NCBI GenBank assembly: GCA_029215795.1
Contig: JARDYH010000001.1
Coordinates: 398,449,154 to 398,513,153, forward strand
Source of the DNA: Anniella stebbinsi
Lineage: Eukaryota > Chordata > Lepidosauria > Squamata > Anniellidae
Reading direction: 5' to 3'
DNA: 64,000 nt
The notes beneath the pieces were generated by a model. That model saw only the letters and a list, made by a program, of their open reading frames with translations, was not told the origin of the DNA and made no database searches. Below are positions 56,701 to 63,620 of this stretch, piece by piece (within the stretch, counting starts at the first letter, position 1; each line of letters begins with the position of its first letter). A program made the translations under genes and the position numbers.

Positions 56701-59700
56701 GGGTCAATTCAGGAATGCTGCCACATGAGAGATTTTATGGGGAACATAGGATTATATTAAATGTTGAGTAGAACCAATGTTTTAATTTTGCTTTGTGCTG
56801 ATTGCAGGAAAGCAATGCTGTTGCCACAGCGCTTAAAGACCCTTGGGTAAAAGCAACCCATGGCTTTTTCACCTTGCCTGAGCTATATACGTTCCTCTCT
56901 CCACCCCCCTCTTTTATTAAAAAAATACTTTCTACCGAGTCTGATGAACTCAAAAGCTTGCTCCATTCTTCTGGCTGATAGCACAATCCTATGCATGTTT
57001 ATGCAGAAGGAAGTCCCAGTGTCTTCAGTGGGATTTGCTTCCTAATAATGTGTTTAAGATAGCAGCTTTCATTGGTTGGTCCTACTAAAGGTGTTAGCCT
57101 ACAGTTTCATTTAGATCCCTGCAGGATGAAGTTTGCAAACTATTACTTGTGGAACAGAGTGCAAGAAAAAGCGGTTAGTTTAGGCTGAGGTAGCGGAATA
57201 CTGGAATGAAAGGGCAGGAGAAAAGAGATCATCAGACTTTGGTCTTCTTCAGATTAAGTGGAAATCACGTTGCCTTACTGGGCTTTGCTTCCTGCTTCTC
57301 TTGCACATTTTGTAATGGGCTGCATTACACAGGCAGAGAGGGGTGACCATGTGGTCGATGAATGAAAACTTCCCCTCCTCTCAGTGCTCATAGCCTTGAA
57401 TGGGACAGTGCCCTCTACTGGGTGCTTTGTAGTGCAACTTCAGCTGCACACTGTAGGAAATCCCACAATATTTTAGAAGAATCAAGCTATCCAGGGGTTG
57501 TTTTAGAACAGAATAACTGGGGGAAAGCATGGGAGATGTGCAGGAAGTTGACAATGATGTCAAAAGGACCCGCAAACGTCTGTGAGCGGCCAGTCGCGAG
57601 CATGCCTTATTTCGCTCGTGTGAAGAGCCCTTGAGGCAAGTTGTATGATCAATTTTATTATTCAAGTAAGCATGATCCAGTGATTTTTGCCTTGTGACAT
57701 TCGTTCATATGTGACAAGGTCATTGTAAAGACCACTGAGGACACATATATTGAACCCTTGATGTGTGCTATATAAATACTATTTATTTATTATCATTGTT
57801 CCTTAGATGCACTTATGGACTACACTGGCGGGGCATTCTACGTCACAGGGCCAAATGCTACAGCACATATTTTCGCAACCTACCCAGAGGAGTATTTGTC
57901 CCTGACAAATGGACTTGCAGATCAGGTAAGAAGTACACAATTATACTCTGCAGTTTGGCTTGGCTGGCACTCATCAGCCAGGGTTAAAGTAGCTGGAGTG
58001 ATTTAAGTGAGTATTTTGCTTTTAATTTGGGGGATTTATTTCTTTAACTGTTGCTATCCACCCTGAGCCACTGGGAAGGGGTGCGGTAGAAACAAGAGAA
58101 CTTTAGTAACTAAGGGCATGTGTGTGGAAATGACATATCATTTTAAGGTTCTCTCCAGCTCCTAATTCTGCTGTTGGTGAGGATTTAAAGTTGTTTTTAA
58201 CATTTCAAAATGTAACATTTTGTTGTAAGTCGCCTCGGTGGCCCTATCTGGGCTGAAAGGGAACTCATACATTTATAAATAAACAAAAAACAAAATATCA
58301 GGGCTGGGAAAATATTCCCACTTCCCAGAAGCCAGCTATGCTAAATTCCAAGTTGGTTTTATTTTTCCAGCCCTGTAAGATGGATTGGAAACGTTTTGGC
58401 ACAAAGTGGCTTAAAAGAGAATGTTAGGGTCCTAAGAAGAGCTTCCCTACTGGGGAACATCAACATAAAACTGGACATGACGGAGGCAGGCTAAAAAAAA
58501 GAAGCACAACCTCACTCTTATGCAAGGCGTCAGATGACTTTCTGCTCCTTTCTGTATGGTGGAGCAGGTTTTTCTCACTGCCTATGCTGGAGATGAACAT
58601 TGGGTTGGGCACAGGGGCGCATGGTTTGAGGGCTCATGAAGGCCTGCTGTAGTTGTACAGCCCCAGCATTCTTTATGGTTTGAAGCCAACACATCACTAA
58701 ACATGCAGGCATATTGTCCACCAAGGACAATGGACGTGCCTGAGTCATTCCTGCAAAACCAGAAGGCACATTTGATGGCTCTCCTAGAACCATCTCTGTC
58801 ACTTGAGGGTAGTGGTGGCCCAGCTACATACCTATCTGGACAGGGATAACCTGGCTTCAGTTGTCTATGTTCTGGTAACCTCCAAGTTAGATTACTGCAA
58901 TGTGATCTACGTGGGGCTGCCTTTGAAGATGGTTCAGAAGCTGCAGCTTGTGCAAAATGCAGTGGCCAGATTGGTAACAGGGACCAGAAGGTTCGAACAT
59001 ATAAGACCTACTCTGGTCTGCCTGCATTGGCTTCCTGTATGTTTCTGAGCCCGATTCAAGGTGCTAGTTTTAACCTATAAAGCCTTACATGGCTTGGGAC
59101 CACAATACCTGACAGAACACCGAACACTACGTTCGACATCTAAGATCCTCCTCCGAGTGCCTACTCTGAGGGAAGCTCGGAGGTCGGCAACAAGGGAGAG
59201 GGCCTTCGCTGTGGTGGCCCCCCAATTGTGGAATGATCTCCCCAACGAGGCCCGCCTGGCGCCAACATTGTTATCTTTTCGGCGCCAGGTCAAGACTTTC
59301 CTCTTCTCTCAGGCATTTAACAATATCTGATGAGCCTCGGTCTGTCTTGTTTTTAGGCTCATAACTTTTTAAGTTATTATAGTGGTTTTAAATGTATGTG
59401 TATATATTGTATGTTTTGCAGTTTTAATTTTTGTATATTGTTTTTAAGTGTTTTAATCTTATGTAAATTACCCAGAGAGCTTCGGCTATGGGGCACTATA
59501 CAAATGTAAATTATTATTGTTATTATTATTATTATTATTATTGTTATTGTTATTATTATCTTTGAGCTGATCACAGAGTGAATCCATTTGCTTTTTACCA
59601 ATCAGGTGATGTCGACGGCATTTCTTCTCCTGGGCATCTTTGCCATCTTTGACACGGACAATCTTGGCATTCCGAAGGGACTGGAACCGATCGCTGTCGG

Positions 59701-60788
59701 CCTCCTCATCATATTATTGACCTCAGCCATGGCCATGAACAGCGGCTGCGCCATGAACCCTGCCAGAGATCTGGCCCCGCGCATCTTCACGTACTTTGCA
59801 GGATGGGGGGCAGAAGTCTTTACGTAAGTTGGCTGGACTTGGCAGAAGGAGGGGTTGTATCCGCCGAACCATTTCTCATCCACGTATTCGTCACAACCGC
59901 TTGACGTCCAAAGGGCACTTCCAAGTGTGCAAAGCACTTCCCATGCATTACCCAACTTCAATCCTTACCGCAAGCCTCTAATACAAGTCAGTCTTATTAT
60001 CACCTGTATTGCAGATGGGGGAACGGAGGCTGAGAGTGAGTAGCTTGCCTAAGGTCACCTAGTGCGTTCATAGCAGAATGCAGAGACATCCTAAGTCTGC
60101 AATACTAGTATGTACACTCACTTATAATGAAACACTGCACTGTAAAATAAAGTTTTCAAGGGGCAAAGGTTCTAAAAAGGGGCACTAGGGCAACACTGCT
60201 GGTCTAAAAACAGACAGTGATGGGGCCAGGCAGACCCAAAGTAGCTAGTCCATAATCTGGGCACCGCAATGGAAAACCATTTCCCCCTCCAGGACAGCCA
60301 GGTCGCCACACTTCCAATAGCAGGGGGACACGGAAAAGACCCTGAGTTCTCGGTCAAGTTTATACGAGGAGACGCCGTTCTCGAGATACCCGGTCCCAGT
60401 ATCCTATGCACGCTTACCTGGAAGTAAGCACCATTAAATTCAATGGAGTCTACTTCCGAGTAAGCCTGCAGAGGTGTACATGGTAAAGGATCAAAAACGG
60501 CACTCTGAACTGAACCCAGATACAAACTGGTAGCCTAGGAAGTCAGCATAAACTCAGGATAACAGGACCTAATCTCCTAATTAAGTCCATAATTATCCAA
60601 GCATTTATTGAACACAGCCATCTTCTAGAAAAGTTTCCCAAAGGTTTTTCAGACAGTGGTTTAGCTTGTTTCACTGCGTTGCAAGGCTGACATCTGGTGG
60701 ACAGATGCTATTAGACACAGGAAGTGGTAAAACACACAGCAACTTCTTTTATTTACAGAATTCCCGATAAGATCAAAGAATAAGTTTG

Positions 60789-60858
<70 letters not shown>

Positions 60859-62918
60859 CTAGCTAGCAGAATTACAGCTTAAGCTAGTTTCTGTCCAATT
60901 TCCAAGGAGTCGGTGTGGTGTAGAGGTTACAGTGTTGGATTAGGACTTGACAGGTGTGGGTTCTGGTCCCCACTCTGCCAAGAAGCTCCGTGGGTGACTC
61001 TGGGCCAATCGTTGACTCTCAGCCTAACCTATGACAGAGTAGTTGTGAGGAGAAAATGGAGAGCAGGGGGATCATGTACACCACCTTGGACTCCTCCAAG
61101 GAACAGCAGGATATAAATGTATCCCAAAAAAATCAATAACTTTCCAAATTCAGGGGATTTTGTCTGCAGGCCGTAGAGGGGGTCACCATTGTCCTTAAGT
61201 GGCAGCAATGCTTCAAGCAGAACAGTGATCCCCAAACTTTTGGGGTTGGTGGGCACATTTGGAATGTTGTGAGAGCGTTGTGTGTGCTCCATAGGCGTGC
61301 GCAGCTCATTTTGTTTGAATGTGCACCTTAAAGGCCCTGATTGGAGCGAAGGAGGGGAAAGCACGCCTTCTCGCCCCTCCACTGCTCCATTCGGGGCCTT
61401 AAGGCCCCGAATGGAGCAGTGAGGGGTGAGAAAGTGCACTTTCCAGAGCCTCTGGAAAGTGTGTAGTTCCCTCTGGGATGCTAATGGCAGCTTTCCGGAG
61501 GCTTTCCAGTCCCCCTTAAAAGCCTCTATTTGAGTGGGGGGGGCAGGAAAGCAGAGATGGCCCTGGGAAATTGGGGGGGTGGGCACACCCAGCACACCCC
61601 GTGCACACGCCTATGGTGTGCTGTTACCATGGGAGTGGCTTCCCCATTTATAAAATGGATGTCATGGTGGGCCTGAGCCTGTCACAGAACATTCATTTCC
61701 TAGAAGCCAAACTAGAAGCACCAAGAGATATGTCCATGGGCTCATTGGAATCCGTGTTGGAGACGCCACAGCTAGAAGGCCTCCCACACCTTGCTCTCAT
61801 CAGCAATGGCAGCACACAAACAGAACAAGCAACAGGATGTGCCCCATAAAGACAAGCATTTCCCATTGCTGAACCAATATGAGGGTAGCAGAGGTGTCGC
61901 CTGCTACTGTTGTTCTGCAACTTTGCCATTAATAGCAGTCTGGGCAGCAGGGGAAGCTTCTATGATTCTAGGATTCCCTACGAACAAGAAACTCTTAATT
62001 AAAAGCACAGTAGCCAGCATAAGCTTCAGTAATGTTTTGCCTGGCCACACAGGACAGACAGCATTTTATAGCCAAAAAGAAAAATCATCACATGTCAGGT
62101 CTACAAAAACAAAAACAAAAAAAGGGACAAAATACAGGGGTAGGGGAACCCACTGAAATGCAGCAGCGAGATCTTATCATTGTGTGGTTCTGTGCAAAAA
62201 CTGGGTGAGCAAAGAATGACTAGGGTGGGAACCTTGTAAGTATTCTTATAGCAAAATCAGCATTATCATCATCATCCCTCTCTCAAGATACTAGAACCGG
62301 GAGTCATCCCGTGAAGCTGACTGGTGGGAGATTCAGGACAAATAAAAGGAAGGGCTTCTTCACACCACACATAGTTAAACTATGGAATTCACTACCACAA
62401 GATGTGGTGATGGCCACCAATTGGGATGGCTTTAAAAGGGGGGTTGGATAAATCCCTGGAGGAGGAGGCTATCCATGGCTCCTAGCCCTGACGGTTATGT
62501 GCTACCTCCAGTATCTGAGGCAGTAAGCCTGTGTGCACCAATTGCTGGGGAACATGGGTGGCAGGGCACTGTGGTATCTGTGTCTTGCTTGTGGGCCCCT
62601 GGTTGACAGCTGGTTGGCCACGGTGTGAACAGAGTGCTGGACTAGATGGACTCTCGGCCTGATCCTGCAGGGCATGTCTTATGTTCCTATGTTCTCATCA
62701 TTATCATCATCCCTTTCATTAACAGGGCTGGAAATAATTGGTGGTGGATCCCTATTGTCGGCCCAATGATTGGCGCAGCTTTTGGAGCTGGTATCTACAT
62801 CCTCTTTATCGAAATCCACCACACCACTCGGCCGCCACAGCAGAAGGACGCTGCCCATGATAAATATGAGCTCTCCAATATGGTGGAAGAGAAACAGTAC
62901 CAAGAAGTCTATCCTTAA
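35376..62918 (+). CDS. AQP9: Aquaporin-9 (aquaglyceroporin), complete six-exon gene
   Basis: AQP9 is a plasma-membrane channel passing water, glycerol, urea and other small neutral solutes, important in liver and leukocytes of mammals. Exons 35376-35471, 46465-46591, 55359-55496, 57807-57925, 59606-59823 and 62726-62918 join in frame to 296 residues (human is 295). All introns are GT-AG. Visible landmarks: first NPA at 79-81 (GGHINPAVS), sequon N137 in loop C (PNATAHIFATYP), second NPA at 211-213 followed by Arg214 and the aquaglyceroporin Asp215. Likely selectivity-filter residues are Phe59, Thr199, Cys208 and Arg214. The ends differ from mammals: a shorter N-terminus and ~10 extra residues after KYELSNM. 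Closest by memory to AQP9 (for example TAHIFATYP..YLSL.N); AQP10 is the next best candidate. Position beside ALDH1A2 in divergent orientation supports AQP9. Confidence 0.96.
35569..35858 (+). mobile_element. CATAGGCG hAT MITE family C, copy 3
   Basis: 290 bp, CATAGGCATGTGCAGC to GCGCACCTATG, about 100 bp inside AQP9 intron 1. The flanks (TGCTACTG and ATGAGCTG) agree at only 5 of 8, so this is an older copy or has edge changes. Confidence 0.8.
35859..36844. other. No exon seen (intron 1)
   Basis: Unassigned intronic sequence without a recognisable repeat boundary. Confidence 0.45.
36845..36952. mobile_element. Complete 108-bp TTTAAAACGG palindromic element
   Basis: AGCCTATCTACACTACTGCT at the left and its near-exact reverse complement at the right (…GTAGTGTAGATAAGGCT). 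The centre is built of AAACGGTTT/AAACCGTTT units. Very small foldback MITE. Confidence 0.75.
36953..37672. other. No exon seen (intron 1)
   Basis: Unassigned. A (CTTCCC)-rich tract lies near 37060-37082. Confidence 0.45.
37673..37827 (+). mobile_element. tRNA-derived SINE family S1, plus copy
   Basis: GTTGTAGTTCAGTGGTTTG ... CCCAGTTTCAATCCCCGGC ... GTAGGGCTGGAAAAACTTCTGCC ... GGATCAAGGGTCTGACTACG. Confidence 0.78.
37828..38345 (+). mobile_element. L2/CR1-group LINE 3' fragment
   Basis: CGGGAGAGGGCCTTCTCGGTGG and CCCCAGGGCTCTGGAACGCC encode REGLLGG/ALWNALP-type C-terminal ORF2 text. The 3' UTR GTAAGCTGCCTTGGGTCCC and a (TAC)n(TAA)n tail follow. Different subfamily from the 1813 and 59560 tails. 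Confidence 0.7.
38346..38778 (+). mobile_element. R4/Dong-like LINE 3' fragment flanked by TAA repeats
   Basis: About 100 open codons read LIDIAIPNDKNVVEKEEEKR, then KYIPLVMEVKELWQ, VTIIPLVTSVTGI and IQKAVIIKTCSIVRKFLN, ending in a stop. That resembles the C-terminal part of R4-clade ORF proteins (DIAVPGD..EKE.EK..KY..L..E...LW) as I recall it. It starts in (TAA)n and ends in (ATA)n at 38731-38778. Dong-type elements are known to target TAA repeats. Confidence 0.55.
38779..39205. other. No exon seen (intron 1)
   Basis: Unassigned intronic sequence. Confidence 0.4.
39206..39525. mobile_element. Palindromic hAT-like MITE family P, copy 6
   Basis: 320 bp with a perfect 8-bp duplication GTGTAGTC (39198-39205 and 39526-39533). 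Confidence 0.95.
39526..40792. other. No exon seen; G+C-rich scrap at 40505-40700
   Basis: TCTTGACGGCGCCGCACTGG at 40511 parallels the start of the multi-hairpin block at 33317. The rest is unassigned; open frames here lack family resemblance. Confidence 0.4.
40793..40965 (+). mobile_element. tRNA-derived SINE family S1, plus copy
   Basis: CTTTGCAGGCAGAAGGTCCC, B box AGGTTCTATCCC, then GGTAGGGCCTGAAAAATTCC and CTAAGTGGACCAAGGGTCTG. Confidence 0.8.
40966..43190. other. Repeat-poor AT-rich core of AQP9 intron 1
   Basis: Over 2 kb without a recognised mobile element, the longest clean stretch in the gene. It has homopolymer A/T tracts, a C-tract near 42196, and regulatory-looking text near 41330-41460 (GATATTGATTATG, TTATTACTGCAAG, TTGATTACC). 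It may contain conserved noncoding elements, but none can be demonstrated. Confidence 0.4.
43195..43440 (+). mobile_element. Possible hAT MITE family T relative, partial
   Basis: It begins CCTAGGAATGTATGAGAATTT and has GCAAATTTGAGCAAATTAGG-type text like the body of the 23957 copy. No right terminus was found. Confidence 0.35.
43545..43702 (+). mobile_element. L2/CR1-group LINE 3' UTR tail
   Basis: CACCCAGAGAGCTTCTTCTATGGGGC followed by GGTATAGAAATATAA and (AAAT)n matches the tails at 1740, 55250 and 59465. Confidence 0.75.
43703..44792. other. No exon seen (intron 1)
   Basis: Unassigned AT-rich intronic sequence. Confidence 0.4.
44793..44840. repeat. (CT)n(CA)n microsatellite
   Basis: Adjacent CT and CA dinucleotide runs. 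Confidence 0.93.
45418..45737. mobile_element. Palindromic hAT-like MITE family P, copy 7 (hybrid arms)
   Basis: 320 bp. The left tip is type A (ATATGAAAAGGAGGACAGGG) but the right tip is type B (CTGACCTGGATTTTATCTGG), so the terminal ~30 bp no longer pair. The flanks AATTTAGC and GATTAAGC agree at 6 of 8. Confidence 0.88.
45738..45880. repeat. Degenerate GCGATTTAG minisatellite
   Basis: Repeated variants such as GCAATTTCG, GCAATTTAGCGATC, TGATTTAATGATT, GTTTAGCGATTTAGAG and GATTTAGCAATTG run in near tandem. Similar units (TTTAGCGGTATAG, GCTAAAGCGCTAAAG) lie on the other side of copy 7, so that MITE appears to have inserted into the array. Confidence 0.45.
45983..46000 (+). repeat. G(18) homopolymer
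   Basis: 18 consecutive G, followed by ACAGGG. A possible quadruplex former and a likely assembly-error site. Confidence 0.9.
46465..46591 (+). CDS. AQP9: AQP9 exon 2
   Basis: Residues 33-74 plus the first base of codon 75. It starts ALGCGCVAQSVLS (end of helix 1, loop A) and covers helix 2, ISIGFAMAVTIGIYVAGGVS. Acceptor CTGCAG, donor GTAAGA. Phe59 is the likely selectivity-filter aromatic. Phase 0 in, phase 1 out. Confidence 0.95.
46740..47226. repeat. Unclassified ~430-bp DNA repeat, copy 2
   Basis: TTTCTACACCAGACTTTTT ... GGTGGTCCCTGTGCATCC ... GACGATCCCAGAAGCATG ... TTGTCTACAATATGG parallels 2785-3210 in the same orientation. Boundaries are uncertain. Confidence 0.55.
47227..47546. mobile_element. 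Palindromic hAT-like MITE family P, copy 8 (type B tips)
   Basis: 320 bp with a perfect 8-bp duplication ACTAAGAC (47219-47226 and 47547-47554). Both tips carry the type B sequence (AGATAAAATCCAGG and its complement). Confidence 0.95.
47547..48630. other. No exon seen (intron 2)
   Basis: AACCATGGACTAACCACAG and CTGTGGTTAGTAAACC at 48003-48063 form a small inverted repeat of the kind scattered in squamate genomes. An open frame at 48155-48358 has no recognised family. Confidence 0.4.
48631..48948. mobile_element. Palindromic hAT-like MITE family P, copy 9
   Basis: 318 bp, TAGGCTGACCATCTG to GGTCAGCCTA. The flanks TACTAATG and TACATTAA are only loosely alike. Confidence 0.9.
49030..49320. mobile_element. 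Unclassified MITE family E, copy 1
   Basis: TTGAAAACTTCCTC ... GGTGTGGGAGATGTTCTGGAGGTTGA ... AAAGGACCGACAAACTTCC ... CGCTCATGTAAGAAGC is shared with 57355-57635. Ends were not resolved. Confidence 0.5.
49321..50144. other. No exon seen (intron 2)
   Basis: Unassigned AT-rich intronic sequence. Confidence 0.4.
50145..50792. mobile_element. Palindromic hAT-like MITE family P, copy 10 (outer, split)
   Basis: TAGGCTGACCATATG to GGTCAGCCTA, interrupted at 50248. The flanks TCTTTACC and CTTTACCT agree if the boundary is shifted by one base (CTTTACC shared). Confidence 0.88.
50248..50567. mobile_element. Palindromic hAT-like MITE family P, copy 11 (nested, type B tips)
   Basis: 320 bp inserted inside copy 10 with a perfect 8-bp duplication TTCCTGGT (50240-50247 and 50568-50575). 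The family sequence GAGTTCCTGGTGAAATT gives the empty site. Confidence 0.95.
50793..51360. repeat. Dispersed repeat fragment split by copy 12
   Basis: GTTGGGGGCCACCACTGATAAG and GGCCCCCTCCCTTGTTGCC (before 50900) continue after 51220 as CACCTTCTGATCC and TCGGAGGGGGACCCCAGATG ... GGTCGGGAGAGGTGTTCC. I recall this as a common squamate interspersed repeat but cannot name its class. Confidence 0.55.
50901..51220. mobile_element. Palindromic hAT-like MITE family P, copy 12
   Basis: 320 bp with a perfect 8-bp duplication TTGTTGCC (50893-50900 and 51221-51228). Confidence 0.95.
51361..52294. other. No exon seen (intron 2)
   Basis: A short CA run lies at 51388-51405; the rest is unassigned. Confidence 0.4.
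52295..52639 (+). mobile_element. 3-bp-TSD MITE family A, copy 6
   Basis: 345 bp, GGCCTCATCTACAAGAATTCG to CTTGTAGAGGCAGCC. Flanks TAA and TCA agree at 2 of 3. It is closer to copy 1 (CTCTACAAG-type ends) than to copies 2-4. Confidence 0.85.
52720..53030 (+). mobile_element. CR1 3' end
   Basis: GCTGGACATCAGGAAAAACGTCC ... AGGCAGCTGGACAGCCATCTG ... GGCCTTATAGGCCCC and CTATTCTGTGATTCTATG: a standard CR1 terminus. Confidence 0.9.
53120..53680 (-). mobile_element. tRNA-derived SINE family S1, minus copy, split by a hAT MITE
   Basis: AAGCTGCCTTAGTTCACTGG ... CATCTAGCCCAGTATTG stops at 53179. It resumes at 53570 as ACTGGCAACAATAGCTC ... CTACCTGGAGAAGCCGGG ... CTCTGCCACTGAGCC. Confidence 0.8.
53180..53569 (+). 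mobile_element. TAGGGATGT hAT MITE family T, copy 2
   Basis: 390 bp, TAGGAATGTCAGAGAAA to TATATCCCTA, with a perfect 8-bp duplication ACTGGCAA (53172-53179 and 53570-53577). It is inserted in an S1 SINE, whose family sequence confirms the empty site. Confidence 0.93.
53700..54639. other. hAT scrap, then no exon seen (intron 2)
   Basis: GCCAGGGGTGTTGAACCC at 53704 with GGGCGGGGCCAAGGG near 53776 looks like a fragment of another hAT-type repeat. An AAG run lies at 53970-53985. The rest is unassigned. Confidence 0.4.
54640..55190. other. G+C-rich block with long minus open frame, not a recognised gene
   Basis: The open frame 54505-55191 on the minus strand (228 codons) has no recognisable domain and lies inside AQP9 intron 2. 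The local sequence has inverted pieces (GTGGCTGC../..GCAGCCAC) suggesting an unclassified DNA repeat. Confidence 0.35.
55235..55320 (+). mobile_element. LINE 3' UTR tail
   Basis: GAGAGAGCTTCGGCTTTTGG and GTGATATAGAAATGTAATAAATAAA, then (AAAT)n: same tail as 59465. It ends about 40 bp before exon 3. Confidence 0.7.
55359..55496 (+). CDS. AQP9: AQP9 exon 3
   Basis: It completes Gly75 and encodes residues 76-120 plus the first base of 121: GGHINPAVSFAMCLTGRKKW (first NPA, loop B), then helix 3 YFLAQYLGAFLGAAAVFGI. Acceptor TTTCAG, donor GTGAGT. Confidence 0.95.
56047..56364. mobile_element. Palindromic hAT-like MITE family P, copy 13
   Basis: 318 bp, TAGGCTGACCATATG to GGTCACCCTA, with a perfect 8-bp duplication AGCAAAAC (56039-56046 and 56365-56372). 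Confidence 0.95.
57355..57635. mobile_element. Unclassified MITE family E, copy 2
   Basis: AATGAAAACTTCCCCTCC ... GCATGGGAGATGTGCAGGAAG ... AAAAGGACCCGCAAACGTC ... TTCGCTCGTGTGAAG. Partner of 49030-49320. Confidence 0.5.
57807..57925 (+). CDS. AQP9: AQP9 exon 4
   Basis: It completes Asp121 and encodes residues 122-160: ALMDYTGGAFYVTGPNATAH (extracellular loop C with sequon N137) then IFATYPEEYLSLTNGLADQ. Acceptor CCTTAG, donor GTAAGA. Phase 0 out. Confidence 0.95.
57926..59605 (+). other. AQP9: AQP9 intron 4
   Basis: 1,680 bp, about half of it a LINE fragment. 57926-58780 has no recognised feature. Confidence 0.9.
58785..59560 (+). mobile_element. L2/CR1-group LINE 3' fragment
   Basis: VYVLVTSKLDYCNVIYVGLP, then LQLVQNAVARLVTGTRR, a stop, LVLTYKALHGLGPQYL and ERAFAVVAPQLWNDLPNEAR ... 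RRQVKTFLFSQ. The 3' UTR CCCAGAGAGCTTCGGCTATG ends in (TTA)n at about 59512-59560. It inserted only ~45 bp before exon 5. Best preserved copy of this subfamily here. Confidence 0.9.
59606..59823 (+). CDS. AQP9: AQP9 exon 5
   Basis: Residues 161-232 plus two bases of 233: helix 4 and 5 (VMSTAFLLLGIFAIFD, GLEPIAVGLLIILLTSAM) and the second NPA (NSGCAMNPARDLAPRIFTY). Acceptor ATCAG, donor GTAAGT. Thr199, Cys208 and Arg214 line the predicted filter. Confidence 0.96.
60791..60857. repeat. (CT)n(CA)n microsatellite
   Basis: About 45 bp of CT then 20 bp of CA. Confidence 0.95.
60908..61125 (+). mobile_element. tRNA-derived SINE family S2
   Basis: GTCGGTGTGGTGTAGAGGTTAC (A box), GGGTTCTGGTCCCC (B box), then CTCAGCCTAACCTATGACAG and GGATATAAATGTATCCC tail. 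Confidence 0.83.
61222..61289 (+). repeat. hAT-like end (CAGTGATCCCCAAAC)
   Basis: CAGTGATCCCCAAACTTTTG ... GGTGGGCACATTTGGAATG is the left part of another hAT-type element. The family C MITE inserted within it at 61290. Confidence 0.5.
61290..61615 (+). mobile_element. CATAGGCG hAT MITE family C, copy 4
   Basis: 326 bp, CATAGGCGTGCGCA to GTGCACACGCCTATG. Flanks GTGTGCTC and GTGTGCTG (61282-61289 and 61616-61623) match at 7 of 8. Confidence 0.9.
62285..62697 (+). mobile_element. CR1-like 3' end next to exon 6
   Basis: CTATGGAATTCACTACCACAAG ... GTGATGGCCACCAATTGGG ... TCTGAGGCAGTAAGCCTGTG ... CTAGATGGACTCTCGGCCTG and TTATGTTCCTATGTTC. It stops about 29 bp before the exon 6 acceptor, so the branch point probably lies within or just after it. 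Confidence 0.8.
62726..62918 (+). CDS. AQP9: AQP9 exon 6 (terminal coding exon)
   Basis: It completes Thr233 and encodes residues 234-296: AGNNWWWIPIVGPMIGAAFG, helix 6, then the cytoplasmic tail IEIHHTTRPPQQKD ... KYELSNMVEEKQYQEVYP and TAA (62916-62918). Acceptor TTAACAG. Confidence 0.96.
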
Positions 62919-63620
62919 CCACTCCTTTAAAAAAAACACAAGACCAAACTATTTCCCAAATCACCCTTTGTTCAGGCCACAAAAAAGGCTGAGCACTTCT
63001 GCAATGGCCTATGCCAGGTGGCAGAATCTATTTCTCCCCCCACCCCCCCACCCCCACAAAATTAGTGGACCCAAAATCTGGAAATGATGTGTCGCCTTGG
63101 GAAGGACGTTTGCAGCAGTCCTTTCTGTATCCCTGAGGTCAAATTTCTGCCCTTCTTCCTCCCAAATGAAAGTCTAAAAAGGCATCACCTGACTTTTCAG
63201 TGCAACCCGCGCAGTTTAAAATCATGTAGCCCTAATTAACCGCAAATGGGCCAAGCCGGTGTCTACAAGCCAGAGACAGAGGCTGTTAAATGTCCCTGAG
63301 TGCCACTAGCAGAGACTCATTAGCAGCATTATGATTTTATTTTATTTTTTATAAAGACGTCTTTGGAAAAGGTTGTGTTTTATACAGGGTGGTTGTTATT
63401 GTTTTAAGGTGTGTGCCTGAATTACAAAGTCGTATGTGAAGTTGGGCTGTGTGCGTTTTAAGCCTAGGCACTGGCAGCGATCAAATGACCAGTAACGTAA
63501 ATTGGTCAGACCAATTAATGGAAGTTACCATAGCAAAGCTCTTCGCCACGGTGACTCAGGAAAATCACAACAATCGGATGCAGCGTACCTCTCAATAAAA
63601 GAATGCTGGGGAAAACAACA
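62919..63620 (+). other. AQP9: AQP9 3' UTR with polyadenylation signal
   Basis: Canonical AATAAA at 63594-63599, about 675 nt after the stop; cleavage is expected near 63610-63620. The UTR has A- and C-rich short tracts and no recognised repeat. The 3' end was inferred from the signal only. Confidence 0.7.

Larger units (their letters stand above)
55497..57806 (+). other. AQP9: AQP9 intron 3
   Basis: 2,310 bp with family P copy 13 and MITE family E copy 2. No other exon seen. Confidence 0.9.
59824..62725 (+). other. AQP9: AQP9 intron 5
   Basis: 2,902 bp. 59824-60780 and 61640-62280 have no recognised exon. A 'CTTACCTGGAAGTAAGCACC' dispersed scrap lies at 60400-60480. Confidence 0.9.

Noticed and set aside
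35376..62918. AQP3, AQP7 or AQP10 as the identity of the aquaporin
   Set aside because: Loop C text (PNATAHIFATYP, YLSLTNGLADQ), the NSGCAMNPARD motif and the ALDH1A2 neighbour fit AQP9 best; AQP10 shares some features but not the NSGCAMNPARD motif or the KYELS tail.
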